From contig NZ_WODA01000014.1 in assembly GCF_009729855.1 (NCBI RefSeq), positions 1 to 64,000 of the forward strand: a stretch of DNA of 64,000 bases, given 5' to 3'. Numbering within the stretch: position 1 is the stretch's first letter; every line of letters begins with the position of its first letter. The position numbers were made by a program, and so were the translations under genes. The notes below the pieces were generated by a model. The model worked only from the letters and a program-made list of their open reading frames with translations, searched no databases and was not told the DNA's origin. Shown here piece after piece: positions 7,865 through 16,614 of the stretch. The DNA is from Agromyces luteolus. Lineage in GTDB: Bacteria > Actinomycetota > Actinomycetes > Actinomycetales > Microbacteriaceae.

Positions 7865-8701
7865 TCACATGCGGTCGTCTGCCGAGTGGAACCGGCCGAT
7901 CGGCACGACGAGCGGGCTCCCCGACACGGGATCCGGGATCACGCGCGCGTCGAGGCCGAACGCCTCGCGCACGGTGCCGGCGGTGAGCACCGAGCCCGGA
8001 TCGCCTTCGGCGGCGATCCGACCGGCCGACATCACCACGAGGTGGTCGGCGTAGCGCGCGGCGAGGTTCAGCTCGTGCAGCACCATGACGACCGTGGTGC
8101 CCCGCTCGCGGTTGAGCGCGGTCAGCAGGTCGAGCAGCTCCAGCTGGTGCGCGACGTCGAGGAACGTCGTCGGCTCGTCGAGCAGCACGACGTCGGTCTG
8201 CTGGGCGAGCACCATGGCGATCCACACGCGCTGGCGCTGCCCTCCGGAGAGCTCCTCGATCGGCCGCCCGGCGAGGTCGGCGATGCCGGTGGCGGCCAGC
8301 GCCTCGGCGACCACCGCGTCGTCGTCGCTCGAGTGCCGTCCGAACCAGCCCTGGTGCGGGTAGCGGCCGCGCGCGACGAGGTCGGCGACGCGCACGCCGT
8401 CGGGCGCGACGGACGACTGCGGCAGGACCCCGATCCGCCGCGCGACGTCGCGGCGCGGGAGACGCGAGGCGTCCCTGCCGTCGAGCAGCACGCGGCCCGC
8501 CTCGAGCGGGTGCAGGCGGGCGAGCCCTCGCAGGAGCGTCGACTTGCCGCAGGCGTTCGGCCCGACGATCGCGGTGATGCGGCCGGGCGGGACGGCGAGG
8601 TCGAGCCCCTCGATGACGCGTCGGCCGTCGTAGCCGAGGCTCACGCCCTCGGCGACGAGCCCCGCCGCCGGCGCGGGTGCGGGAACGGGAAGGGCGCTCA
8701 T
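7865..8701 (-). CDS. Iron-siderophore ABC transporter, ATP-binding protein
   Basis: 278 aa. Walker A GPNACGKST (47-55), signature LSGGQRQR, Walker B VVLLDEPTTFLD and the H-loop (VLHELN) are intact, matching FecE/FepC-type ATPases that power ferric-siderophore import. I place the start at ATG 8701 because GAGAGGAG lies just upstream and ATG overlaps the permease stop codon (ATGA); an in-frame start 33 nt further up lacks both. It is the last gene of the overlapping reductase-permease-permease-ATPase run. Confidence 0.9.
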   Translation of the reverse strand: MSALPVPAPAPAAGLVAEGVSLGYDGRRVIEGLDLAVPPGRITAIVGPNACGKSTLLRGLARLHPLEAGRVLLDGRDASRLPRRDVARRIGVLPQSSVAPDGVRVADLVARGRYPHQGWFGRHSSDDDAVVAEALAATGIADLAGRPIEELSGGQRQRVWIAMVLAQQTDVVLLDEPTTFLDVAHQLELLDLLTALNRERGTTVVMVLHELNLAARYADHLVVMSAGRIAAEGDPGSVLTAGTVREAFGLDARVIPDPVSGSPLVVPIGRFHSADDRM

Positions 8702-9759
8702 GCGCGGCTCCTCTCGGTACGGGACAGCAGCCACAGCAGGTACGGCGCGCCGATCACGCCCGTGACGATGCCGAGCGGCGCGGTGAAGCCGGGGATCGCG
8801 AACTGGCCGGCGACGTCGGCGCCGAGCGTGAGCACGCCGCCCACGGCCGCGGACGCGGCGATCGCCGCTCCCCCGCGACCGACGAGCCGCCGCGCGACGG
8901 CCGGGGCGATGAGGGCGACGAACGCGATCGGGCCGGCGACCGAGGTCGCGAGCGCCACGAGGGCGACCGCGACGACGAGCAGCGCGACGCGCGCGGCATC
9001 CGCCCGGACCCCGAGCGCGCGGGCGTGGTCGTCACCGAGCGCCAGGGGTCGCAGCACTCGCCCGAGGAACGCCAGGACGCCCCCGCACGCCGCCGTCCCG
9101 ACGACGAGGAGCCAGAGCTCGTCGCCGCGGACGTCGGCCACGCTGCCGACCGTCCAGTGCAGCGCCGTCTGGGCCTCGCGCACCTCGGCGCGCGCGAGCA
9201 GCCACGCGACCGTGGACCCGCACAGGTAGGCCATGCCGACGCCGACCAGCACGAACCGCACGCCGTGCAGGCCCTGCCGCCAGGCGGCGAGCCAGATCAC
9301 GACCGCCACGACGAGGCCGCCGCCGAAGGCGAAGCCCGCGACGATCGCGCCGCCGGCGCCGAGGCCGAGGATCGCCCAGACCGCGCCGAGGCTCGCGCCG
9401 GCCGAAACGCCGAGGATGTCCGGACTCGCGAGCGGATTGCGCAGCGTGGACTGGAAGACCGCCCCGGCCAGCGCGAACGCGACGCCCACGACGAGCGCGG
9501 CGACGATCCGCGGGAGCCGCAGGTCGAGCACCACGAAGCGGTCGAGGCGGTCCCCGCCGCCGAGGATGACCGCCAGGACGCGATCGGGCGTGACGCCCGC
9601 CGCGCCGAAGGAGAGCGCCGCGAGCGCGACCGCGACGGCGAGGCCCGCGCCGATGACCACGACCGCGACGCGGCGCCGTCGGTCCGCGCGCCGCACGGCC
9701 CCGATCCCCACGGCGTCGACGGGCTCGCCGGCCCGCGCGATGCGCACGTCCGCCGTCAC
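8698..9759 (-). CDS. Iron-siderophore ABC transporter permease (FecCD family)
   Basis: 353 aa from GTG 9759, overlapping the upstream permease stop codon (GTGA). About nine to ten transmembrane helices are visible. The FecCD signature region (ATSVAGPIAFVALIAPAVAR) precedes the last helices, and FQSTLRNPLASPDILGVSAG is the typical loop. It should pair with the second permease to form the channel. A longer reading frame upstream is an out-of-register shadow of the neighbouring gene. Confidence 0.88.
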   Translation of the reverse strand: MTADVRIARAGEPVDAVGIGAVRRADRRRRVAVVVIGAGLAVAVALAALSFGAAGVTPDRVLAVILGGGDRLDRFVVLDLRLPRIVAALVVGVAFALAGAVFQSTLRNPLASPDILGVSAGASLGAVWAILGLGAGGAIVAGFAFGGGLVVAVVIWLAAWRQGLHGVRFVLVGVGMAYLCGSTVAWLLARAEVREAQTALHWTVGSVADVRGDELWLLVVGTAACGGVLAFLGRVLRPLALGDDHARALGVRADAARVALLVVAVALVALATSVAGPIAFVALIAPAVARRLVGRGGAAIAASAAVGGVLTLGADVAGQFAIPGFTAPLGIVTGVIGAPYLLWLLSRTERSRA

Positions 9760-10835
9760 AGCCCGGCCACCCGTCGGCTGCGTGCGATCGCGATGAGCAC
9801 CGGCGCCCCGAGGAACGCGGCGACGACCCCGGCCTCCAACTCGGCGTTCGGCACGACCAGGCGCCCGATGACGTCGGCCGAGAGCAGCATGATCGGCCCG
9901 AGGACGAGCGCGAGCGCGGTGATCCAGCGGTAGTCGCTGCCGACCAGGCGCCGCGCCGCGTGCGGCACGACGAGCCCGATGAGCGCGATCGGGCCGGCGA
10001 AGGCGACCGCGGTGCCGCACAGGAGCACGAGCGCGAGGCCGGCGACGCCGCGCGTGACCGCGACGCGCTGGCCCAGCGCGGAGGCCACGTCGTCGCCGAG
10101 CGCGAGGAGGTTCAGCCGGTGGGCGAGCGCCGCGGCGAGCACCACGCCGACCGCGAGGAACGGCCACAGCGCGGCGACGGTCGACAGGTCCCGCCCGGTG
10201 AGCGAGCCGACCGCCCAGAAGCGGTACTGGTTGAACGCCTCGGTGTCGCGCAGCAGCACGAGCGCGATGAGCGGCGTGAGGAGGGCGGTGAGCGCGGCTC
10301 CGACGAGCGCCAGCCGGACCGGCTGCGCCCCGCCGATCGCGAAGACGACGGCGGCGGCCGCCGTCGCGCCCGCGAACGCGAACCAGATGAAGCCGAGCGG
10401 CGCCGTGACGCCGAGCAGCGAGATGCAGAGCACGACCGCGAGCGACGCGCCGGCGTTGATGCCGAGGAGGCCCGGATCGGCGATCGGGTTGCGGGTCACG
10501 CCCTGGATGAGCGTCCCCGCGAGTCCGAGCGCGATCCCGGCGGCGATGCCGATCACGGTCCGCGGGATCCGCAGCTGCACCACCACGGCCTGGTCGGGGT
10601 CCGCGAGATCGGGTGCGACGAGCGCCTGCCAGACCTCGGCGGGGTCGATCGTCCGCACGCCGAGCGCGAGGCTCGCCGCGACGACGACGATGAGCGCGAT
10701 CACGCTGCCGACCAGCACGAGCACCGCACGGCGGGTGTGCGGCCGGCCGGCCGCTGCTCGACGGCGACCCGAGGGATCGCGCGCCACGGGCGCCGCCGAC
10801 GGCGACGCCTCCACCCGGGCGGATGCGGCGCTCAC
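9756..10835 (-). CDS. Iron-siderophore ABC transporter permease (FecCD family)
   Basis: 359 aa from GTG 10835, which overlaps the stop codon of the siderophore-interacting protein gene (GTGA). A cytoplasmic, proline/arginine-containing N-terminus is followed by about nine to ten helices. Family motifs IQGVTRNPIADPGLLGINAG and AVAFAGPIALIGLVVPHAAR are present. It is about 30 % similar by eye to the following permease, as expected for the heterodimeric pair. Confidence 0.88.
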   Translation of the reverse strand: MSAASARVEASPSAAPVARDPSGRRRAAAGRPHTRRAVLVLVGSVIALIVVVAASLALGVRTIDPAEVWQALVAPDLADPDQAVVVQLRIPRTVIGIAAGIALGLAGTLIQGVTRNPIADPGLLGINAGASLAVVLCISLLGVTAPLGFIWFAFAGATAAAAVVFAIGGAQPVRLALVGAALTALLTPLIALVLLRDTEAFNQYRFWAVGSLTGRDLSTVAALWPFLAVGVVLAAALAHRLNLLALGDDVASALGQRVAVTRGVAGLALVLLCGTAVAFAGPIALIGLVVPHAARRLVGSDYRWITALALVLGPIMLLSADVIGRLVVPNAELEAGVVAAFLGAPVLIAIARSRRVAGL

Positions 10836-11803
10836 GCCAGTTCGGCGCGGCCCCGCCGCCAATACCCCATGAACGCCACCTGGCGGCGGTCGAGCCCGGC
10901 CTCGCGCACGAGGAACCGGCGGAGCGCCGTGATGACGGATGCCTCGCCGGCGAGCCAGGCGTAGCAGTCGCCGTCGAGGCTCGTGCCCTCGGGCACGTCC
11001 CAGAGGATGCCGTCGGCGTCGGCCGCGGCCTCGAGCTCGGCGAGCGTGCGGCGCGCGGACTCGGCGGCCGCCGATGCGGGGTCGGCGCAGTCGCGGAGCC
11101 AGCACGTGCGGGCGACCCAGTCGCGGACCGCGGGGACGAGCCGTTCGCCGTGCGCCTGCGCGTCCGCGCGAGGGAGCCAGCGCACCTCGACGCCGGCCGG
11201 CGCGGCGACCTCGAGCGCGTCCTCGGCGCTCGGGACCTCGATGATCGCGGCGCCCTCGGCGTCGGCGGGAAGCGACTCGAGGATCGCGCAGATCGCAGGC
11301 GCCGCGGTCTCGTCGCCCGCGAGCAGCACGGTGTCGACCGCGCCCGGGCGCCAGTCGATGCCGATCGTGCGACCCTCGCTCAGCTCGTCGGGGCCGACGA
11401 GCACGATCTCGTCGCCCGACCGCGCCCTGGTCGCCCAGGCCGAGCCCGGCCCGGCGTCGCCGTGCGCGACGAAGTCGACGTCGACCTCGCGGACGTCGGG
11501 ACGCACCGAGCGGATCGTGTACGTGCGGAACGGGTTCCGGTGCTCGGCGGGCAGCTCGCGCCACGCGGAATACCAGTCCTCGCCGGCGGGGAAGTGCGCG
11601 AACCCGGATGCCTCGAGCGGCAGCACGACCTTCACCCGCTGGTCGAGCCCGGCGGTGCCGAACCCGGCGAGCTCCTCGCCCGCGAACGTGACGCGCGTGA
11701 AGTGCGGCGTGAGCCGCCTGACACGGGCCACCCTCGCCCGGAAGCCGCGGTAGGCGGGACGCGGACGCGCGGGCGCGGCGGCTTCAGCAAGTGAGGTAAG
11801 CAT
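10832..11803 (-). CDS. Siderophore-interacting protein (FAD-dependent ferric-siderophore reductase)
   Basis: 323 aa. The N-terminal part (about 20-135) is an FAD-binding barrel ending in RNPFRTYTIRSVR, matching the R-x-Y-[TS] FAD motif of this family. A SIP-type NAD(P)H-binding domain follows (about 150-320), with LLAGDETAAPAI. Members such as ViuB and YqjH release iron by reducing the ferric siderophore in the cytoplasm. It is the first gene of a four-gene overlapping run. The DtxR box 11792-11810 spans its ATG, so the transcript may be leaderless and iron-repressed. Confidence 0.85.
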   Translation of the reverse strand: MLTSLAEAAAPARPRPAYRGFRARVARVRRLTPHFTRVTFAGEELAGFGTAGLDQRVKVVLPLEASGFAHFPAGEDWYSAWRELPAEHRNPFRTYTIRSVRPDVREVDVDFVAHGDAGPGSAWATRARSGDEIVLVGPDELSEGRTIGIDWRPGAVDTVLLAGDETAAPAICAILESLPADAEGAAIIEVPSAEDALEVAAPAGVEVRWLPRADAQAHGERLVPAVRDWVARTCWLRDCADPASAAAESARRTLAELEAAADADGILWDVPEGTSLDGDCYAWLAGEASVITALRRFLVREAGLDRRQVAFMGYWRRGRAELA

Positions 11804-11810
11804 TACCTAA
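11792..11810 (-). promoter_or_regulatory. DtxR/IdeR iron box spanning the start codon of the SIP gene
   Basis: TGAGGTAAGCATTACCTAA fits the DtxR/IdeR consensus at 17 of 19 positions. The start codon (11801-11803) lies inside it. A regulator bound here would cover the transcription start of a leaderless mRNA. Confidence 0.72.
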
Positions 11811-11842
11811 GTCTTGCACACCGATCGAGGCGGATGACACCA

Positions 11843-11866
11843 CGGCGACGCGGCGACGCGGCGACG
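11843..11866. repeat. Three tandem copies of CGGCGACG
   Basis: Three exact 8-bp units lie between the iron operon start and the end of the amidase gene. No function is visible; slippage is a simple explanation. Confidence 0.7.
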
Positions 11867-11882
11867 CGTCCGCGGGCGTCCG

Positions 11883-13319
11883 TCACCAGACGGGCGGACG
11901 GCGTCGGCCCCGCCGAGCCGCCCGCTCGAGCTGCGCCGCGAGCGCGAAGAGGGTCGACTCGCCACCCGGTCGGCCGATGAGCTGGACGCCGATCGGCAGG
12001 CCGGCCTCCGTGTCGTGCACGGGCAGCGTTAGCGCGGGCAGCCCCGCGACGTTGACGAACGACGTGTACGGCGTGAACCGCACCTGCTGCGCGAAGTTCT
12101 CCTCCGCGTCATCCGCGTCGTACCAGCCGACGGGGCGCGGGGTCATCGCGAGCGCCGGCGTGAGGACCACGTCGACCGCCGAGAACCGCGCGATCGTGCG
12201 CCGCTCGAAGCCCGCGAGCCACCCCAGCGCCTCGGCGAGCTCGCCCGCGGTGCGCTCCCGCCCCCGTTCGACGAGCCAGCGCGTGAGCGGTTCGAGCGCG
12301 TCGTCGGACCCGTCCGGGACGACGATCCCCGCGGCGCCGGCCTGCCAGACGGTCCGGAACGCGCCGGGGTAGCCGGGCTCCGGCGCCGGCGCGAGCCCCT
12401 CGACGCCGTGCCCGAGCCGGTCGAGCAGCGCGATCGCGTGCTCGACCGCCGCACGCGGTTCGTCGTCGACGCGGATGTCGGTGAAGTCGTCCCAGGGCGT
12501 GTCGAGCATCACGCCGACCTGGAACCGTCCCTCGCCCCGGATCGCCGCCCCGAGGTACGGCCCGTCCTCCCCCGGGGGGCGCAGTGCGAACGGATGCCGC
12601 GCCGGGTAGCCCCGCGGCGCGATGAGGCCGTCGAGGAGGAGCGCCGCGTCCGCGACCGTCCGCGCGAGGGGGCCGACCACGCCGAGGCCGGCGAGGCGGT
12701 CGATGCCGGATCCCGCGGGGACCCGCCCGCGCGAGGGCTTCACGCCCACCAGCCCGCAGGACGCGGCCGGGATGCGGATGGATCCCCCGCCGTCGCTGCC
12801 CGGCGCGAACGGGAGCATGCCCGCGGCGACCGCCGCCGCCGCTCCACCGCTCGAGCCGCCCGCGCCGAGGGAGAGGTCCCACGGGGTTCGGGCGGGACGG
12901 CCCGCGAGCGGCTCGGTGTACGACGGCAGGCCGAACTCGGGCGTCGCGGTCTTGCCGAGGCTCACCGCCCCGGCGGCGTCCACGTCCCGGACGAGGTCGT
13001 CCGACTCGTCGGGCACGTCGCCCGCGTAGGCGCGCGACCCGTACGACGTGACCACGCCCGCACGCGGGTGCAGGTCCTTGTCGGCCAGCGGCATCCCCCA
13101 GAGCGGCGCCGCGTGCGCGACGTCGCGCTCGACGAGCCGCGCCCGCTCGAGCGCCGCCTCCGGCGTCACGTGCGCGAACGCCCCGACCTCGCGGTCGAGG
13201 CGGTCGATGCGAGCGAGGTAGTGCTCGGTCGCCTCGAGCGGGGTCACGTCGCCGCGCTGCAGCAGCTGGTGCAGCTCCAGCGCGGTGTACTCGTGCAGGT
13301 CGTCGTGCAGGTCGGCCAC
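11883..13319 (-). CDS. Amidase (amidase signature family)
   Basis: 478 aa from GTG 13319. The Ser-cisSer-Lys triad is visible: K81 in LADKD, S156 in GGSSGG and S180 in GSDGGGSIRIPA. The enzymes hydrolyse amide bonds; here the substrate is unknown and the length fits generic amidases rather than GatA (no GatB/GatC nearby). TAGGCT sits 6 nt before the GTG, so a leaderless mRNA is likely. Its promoter is back-to-back with that of the membrane protein at 13374. Confidence 0.85.
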   Translation of the reverse strand: MADLHDDLHEYTALELHQLLQRGDVTPLEATEHYLARIDRLDREVGAFAHVTPEAALERARLVERDVAHAAPLWGMPLADKDLHPRAGVVTSYGSRAYAGDVPDESDDLVRDVDAAGAVSLGKTATPEFGLPSYTEPLAGRPARTPWDLSLGAGGSSGGAAAAVAAGMLPFAPGSDGGGSIRIPAASCGLVGVKPSRGRVPAGSGIDRLAGLGVVGPLARTVADAALLLDGLIAPRGYPARHPFALRPPGEDGPYLGAAIRGEGRFQVGVMLDTPWDDFTDIRVDDEPRAAVEHAIALLDRLGHGVEGLAPAPEPGYPGAFRTVWQAGAAGIVVPDGSDDALEPLTRWLVERGRERTAGELAEALGWLAGFERRTIARFSAVDVVLTPALAMTPRPVGWYDADDAEENFAQQVRFTPYTSFVNVAGLPALTLPVHDTEAGLPIGVQLIGRPGGESTLFALAAQLERAARRGRRRPPVW

Positions 13320-13373
13320 GCCCCGAGCCTACGCACCGGGGCTGCGCGGCAGCACCCCGGTAGAGTGGCGCGC

Positions 13374-14018
13374 GTGGCGGGGGTGACGGGCACGCGCATC
13401 GCCGGTGCCGTGGCGCGGCATCCGCTCGCCTGGGGCGCCGCCTGGAGCGCGCTGCTCGCCGTCGCGACCGCTGCCGGGATCGCCGCCGGCTGGCCGGGCT
13501 GGGTGCTCGGCGCGCTGCTCGCCCTCCTCGTCGCGCCGTCGCTCGCCGCGACCGTGGCCGTGCTCCACGCCACGCCGCGTCGGCGGTTCGACGAGATCTC
13601 CTCGGTGTTCGGACACTTCGCGATCCGCTACGTCGCGCTCGTCATCGGCGTGATCGCGTGGAGCCTCTCGGTCGTGGTCGGCGCCGCGATCTCCGCGGTC
13701 ATCCAGCTCGCCGCGGAGGGCCGGGAGGCCGACATCGTCGGGGTCGGCCTCGACATCATGCTCGTCATCGTGCCGACCGTGGTCGGGCTGCTGTGGGCGG
13801 CGTTCGTGCTCCGCTGCGCCTGGTTCCTCGCGCGCATCCGCGGCTGGCGGGAACTGCCGGCGGGCGACGGCGTGCCGGCGGACCTGCTCGCCGAGCGCCC
13901 CGGGCTGCGGCGCACCGTCGTCGCGCTCGCGCATCCCGCGCTGTTCGGCCTGTCGGGCCTGTTCGTCGCGTGCGCGCTGCCGTTCCTCCAGGGCAGCGTC
14001 GAGATCCTGCTCGCGTGA
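13374..14018 (+). CDS. Hypothetical membrane protein
   Basis: 214 aa from GTG 13374, with TAGAGT 7 nt upstream (leaderless). Five hydrophobic segments are visible: about 15-50 (two close together), 82-106, 118-142 and 185-205. No recognisable catalytic motif. It is convergent with the GNAT gene after 19 nt with no room for a terminator. I do not recognise the family. Confidence 0.65.
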   Translation: MAGVTGTRIAGAVARHPLAWGAAWSALLAVATAAGIAAGWPGWVLGALLALLVAPSLAATVAVLHATPRRRFDEISSVFGHFAIRYVALVIGVIAWSLSVVVGAAISAVIQLAAEGREADIVGVGLDIMLVIVPTVVGLLWAAFVLRCAWFLARIRGWRELPAGDGVPADLLAERPGLRRTVVALAHPALFGLSGLFVACALPFLQGSVEILLA

Positions 14019-14037
14019 CGCCGGGCCGCGGCATCCG

Positions 14038-14616
14038 CTACTTCAGGGTCTTCTGCAGGAGCACCGTGCCGAGCCAGCGGTCGAACTTGAACCCGACCCG
14101 GCCCATGCGGCCGATCTCGTGGAAGCCGAACCGCTCGTGGAGCCGGATCGACGCGTCGGCGCCCTGGTCGGCGATGACGGCGATCATCTCCTTCAGCCCG
14201 GCCTCCTTCGACGCGTCGATCAGGGCGCCGAGGAGCGCCCGCCCGAGCCCCTTGCCGGATGCCGCGGGGCCGAGGTAGATCGAGTTCTCGACCGTGTACC
14301 GGTAGGCGCGCTTCTGCTTCCACGGCGTCACCAGCGCGTATCCGAGCAGCTGCCCCGTGGGCGACTCGGCGACGAGGAAGGGCATGCCGAGCCGGTTCAG
14401 GTAGGCGAACTTCTGCTTCCACTCCCGGAGCGTCATCGCCTCCTCGTCGAAGGTGACGGTCGAGTTCGCGACGTAGTAGTTGTAGATCTCGCGCACGGCG
14501 GGCAGGTCGGCGGCCCGTGCGCGGCGGATCTCGAAGGAGAACGGCGCCTCGGGCACCTCGGCCTTGCGCAGGTGCCGCGGCAGTCGCCTGCGCGCCTGGT
14601 ATTCCTCCTCGAGCAT
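14038..14616 (-). CDS. GNAT family N-acetyltransferase (phosphinothricin acetyltransferase-like)
   Basis: 192 aa. After a 35-residue N-terminal extension, the GNAT core begins IRRARAADLPAVREIYNYYV and continues TFDEEAMTLREW, the pattern of the PAT/Bar-type subfamily that acetylates small amines or amino acid analogues. The acetyl-CoA loop is GPAASGKGLGRALL. The natural substrate cannot be read from sequence. TAGCAT lies 6 nt before the ATG (leaderless). Confidence 0.82.
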   Translation of the reverse strand: MLEEEYQARRRLPRHLRKAEVPEAPFSFEIRRARAADLPAVREIYNYYVANSTVTFDEEAMTLREWKQKFAYLNRLGMPFLVAESPTGQLLGYALVTPWKQKRAYRYTVENSIYLGPAASGKGLGRALLGALIDASKEAGLKEMIAVIADQGADASIRLHERFGFHEIGRMGRVGFKFDRWLGTVLLQKTLK

Positions 14617-14666
14617 CCCGCCATGCTACGCGCGCGACGTTGCCGACGGATGACGCGGTGCGGATC

Positions 14667-15359
14667 TCAGGCGGGGATCGCCCAGTCGACCGGCTCGCCT
14701 CCCTGCGCGACCAGCAGGTCGTTCGCGCGGCTGAACGGGCGCGAGCCGAAGAACCCCCGGCTCGCCGAGAGCGGGCTGGGATGGGCCGACTCGATGCGCG
14801 GGACCTCGCCCAGCGCCGGCGCGAGCGACTGCGCGTCGCGACCCCAGAGGATCGCCACGAGCGGCCCGCCGCGCGAGACGAGCGTGCGGATCGCGTGGTC
14901 GGTCACGCGCTCCCAGCCCATGCCCCGATGCGACGCGGGCTCGCCGGGCCGGACGGTGAGGACCCGGTTCAGCAGCATCACGCCGTGCGTGCTCCACGCC
15001 CCCAGGTCGCCGTGGGCGGCCGGCGGGACGCCGAGGTCGTCGGCGAGTTCGCGGTAGATGTTGGCGAGGCTCCGCGGGAGCGGCCGCACGTGACGCTCGA
15101 CCGCGAATGAGAGGCCGATCGGATGCCCCGGCGTCGGGTACGGGTCCTGGCCGACGATGAGGACGCGCACGTCGGGCACGGGCTGGCGGAACGCGCGCAG
15201 CACCGCGTCCCCCGCGGGGAGGTAGCCGCGCCCCGCGGCGACCTCGGCGCGGAGCAGGTCGCCCATGCGCGCGATGTCGCCCGCGACCGGGGCGAGCGCC
15301 TCGGCCCACGTCGCGTCGATGAGCCCCGCCTCGGCGAGCTCCGGGAGCGTTCGTCCCAT
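14667..15359 (-). CDS. ung: Uracil-DNA glycosylase (family 1)
   Basis: 230 aa. Motif [17 protein letters not shown] (70-85) carries the catalytic Asp72; motif [19 protein letters not shown] is intact. The enzyme removes uracil from DNA as the first step of base excision repair. One detail is unusual: the residue after GQDPY is Pro instead of the common His, as in some actinobacterial Ung proteins. Its ATG overlaps the S51 peptidase stop codon (TGATG), making it the third gene of a coupled operon. Confidence 0.92.
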   Translation of the reverse strand: MGRTLPELAEAGLIDATWAEALAPVAGDIARMGDLLRAEVAAGRGYLPAGDAVLRAFRQPVPDVRVLIVGQDPYPTPGHPIGLSFAVERHVRPLPRSLANIYRELADDLGVPPAAHGDLGAWSTHGVMLLNRVLTVRPGEPASHRGMGWERVTDHAIRTLVSRGGPLVAILWGRDAQSLAPALGEVPRIESAHPSPLSASRGFFGSRPFSRANDLLVAQGGEPVDWAIPA

Positions 15360-16081
15360 CAGCCGGAGATGCTCCGCACCGAGACGCCGTCGCCGTCGGA
15401 CGTGACGCTCCACACGCTGCCGGCGCCGGCGACGCGGAGCCCCGCGGCGCCGATCGAGAACAGCGTGTCCTCGTCGATCGCGATGCCGCCGTCGACGAGG
15501 CGCGCCTCGGTCGCGGCGATGAGCCGAGTGAGGGTGCCCCACTGCGCCGCGTGGCAGTCGATGGTGAGGTCGACGAGCCCGATGCCCGCCTCGACCGTGA
15601 CGTCGTCGAGGTCCTCGCCGGCGTCCTCCGGCGCGACGGGCACGCCGCCGATGCGCCAGCCGCCGAGCAGGGCCGTGTCCGACGCGATCGCGGCCCCGGC
15701 GGAGAATCCGAGGTACGGCTCGTCGGCCGCGGCGCGGCGTCGCAGCTCCGCCGCGATCGGTTCGACCGCGCGCCGGTAGGCGGGCGTGAGCCCGCCGCCC
15801 ACCAGCGCGCCGTGCGCCCCGGCGAGCGCCGTCGACTCGAACGCGCCGTCCTCCGGGACCACCGTGACCGCGGCCTCGACGTCGGCGACGGACTCGAGCA
15901 CGCCCCGCCAGCGGGCCGCGAGTTCCTCCGCCTCGTCGTCGGGCGCGACGAGCAGCACCGCGACGCGCGGGCGGTCGGCACCGGCCCGGCCGGCCGCCTC
16001 GGCGACCTCGGCGAGGAAGGGGGCGTAGACGGATGCCGCGTGGGCCGGGTCCCACCCGCCGCCGACGAGGTGCACGCTCAT
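15359..16081 (-). CDS. Peptidase S51 (dipeptidase E/cyanophycinase-like)
   Basis: 240 aa. YLGFSAGA (catalytic Ser127 in the nucleophile elbow) and [13 protein letters not shown] match the class-I glutamine-amidotransferase-like fold of peptidase E and cyanophycinase. The family cleaves Asp-X bonds. The Glu and His partners are not as clear as the Ser. ATG 16081 overlaps the phosphoribosyltransferase stop codon (ATGA) and its own stop codon overlaps ung. Cytoplasmic, no signal peptide. Substrate unknown. Confidence 0.72.
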   Translation of the reverse strand: MSVHLVGGGWDPAHAASVYAPFLAEVAEAAGRAGADRPRVAVLLVAPDDEAEELAARWRGVLESVADVEAAVTVVPEDGAFESTALAGAHGALVGGGLTPAYRRAVEPIAAELRRRAAADEPYLGFSAGAAIASDTALLGGWRIGGVPVAPEDAGEDLDDVTVEAGIGLVDLTIDCHAAQWGTLTRLIAATEARLVDGGIAIDEDTLFSIGAAGLRVAGAGSVWSVTSDGDGVSVRSISG

Positions 16082-16605
16082 CGGGCCGCCTCCGCCGCCG
16101 CCTCGACGGGCGGCAGCGCCGACCACGGGAAGACGATCCAGTCGTCGGTGCGCCGGTAGTCGTAGTCGGGCGCGAGCACGGTGTGCGACTTCGTGTACAG
16201 GGTCGCGGTCCGCACCTCGGCGCCGGCGTCGGAGAGCAGGTCGACGACCTTGCGGAGCGTCCGGCCGGAGTCGGAGACGTCGTCGACGAGCAGCACGCGC
16301 CGACCGGCGAGCGCGGGGGCGTCGAGCATGGGCGGGTGCAGCACCGGCTCGGGCAGGCGCTCGTCGACGCCCGTGTAGAACTCGACGTTGATCGAACCGC
16401 ACGACTTCGTGCCGAGCGCGTAGGCGATCGCCCCCGCGAGCAGGAGCCCGCCGCGCGCGATCGCGATCACGACGTCGGGCCGGAAGCCCGAGGCGAGCAC
16501 CTCCCCGGCGAGCGAGCGTGCCGCATCGCCGAAGTCGTCCCAGGTGAGGATCTCGCGCCGGATGCCGTCGGCGCCGGCGGCGGCGTCGTTCGCGTCGAAG
16601 GTCAT
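16078..16605 (-). CDS. Phosphoribosyltransferase
   Basis: 175 aa with the PRPP-binding motif [13 protein letters not shown] (104-116) and the preceding [14 protein letters not shown] loop of type I PRTases. It resembles xanthine/hypoxanthine PRTases and Gpt-like proteins; purine salvage is the likely role but the base is not determined. TAGCCT is 6 nt upstream of the ATG, so this leaderless promoter should drive PRTase, S51 peptidase and ung together. Confidence 0.82.
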   Translation of the reverse strand: MTFDANDAAAGADGIRREILTWDDFGDAARSLAGEVLASGFRPDVVIAIARGGLLLAGAIAYALGTKSCGSINVEFYTGVDERLPEPVLHPPMLDAPALAGRRVLLVDDVSDSGRTLRKVVDLLSDAGAEVRTATLYTKSHTVLAPDYDYRRTDDWIVFPWSALPPVEAAAEAAR

Positions 16606-16614
16606 GCCGTCAGG

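Noticed and set aside
12408-13373. Long N-terminal extension of the membrane protein at 13374
   Set aside because: This frame runs antisense to the amidase gene. TAGAGT 7 nt before GTG 13374 gives a better start.
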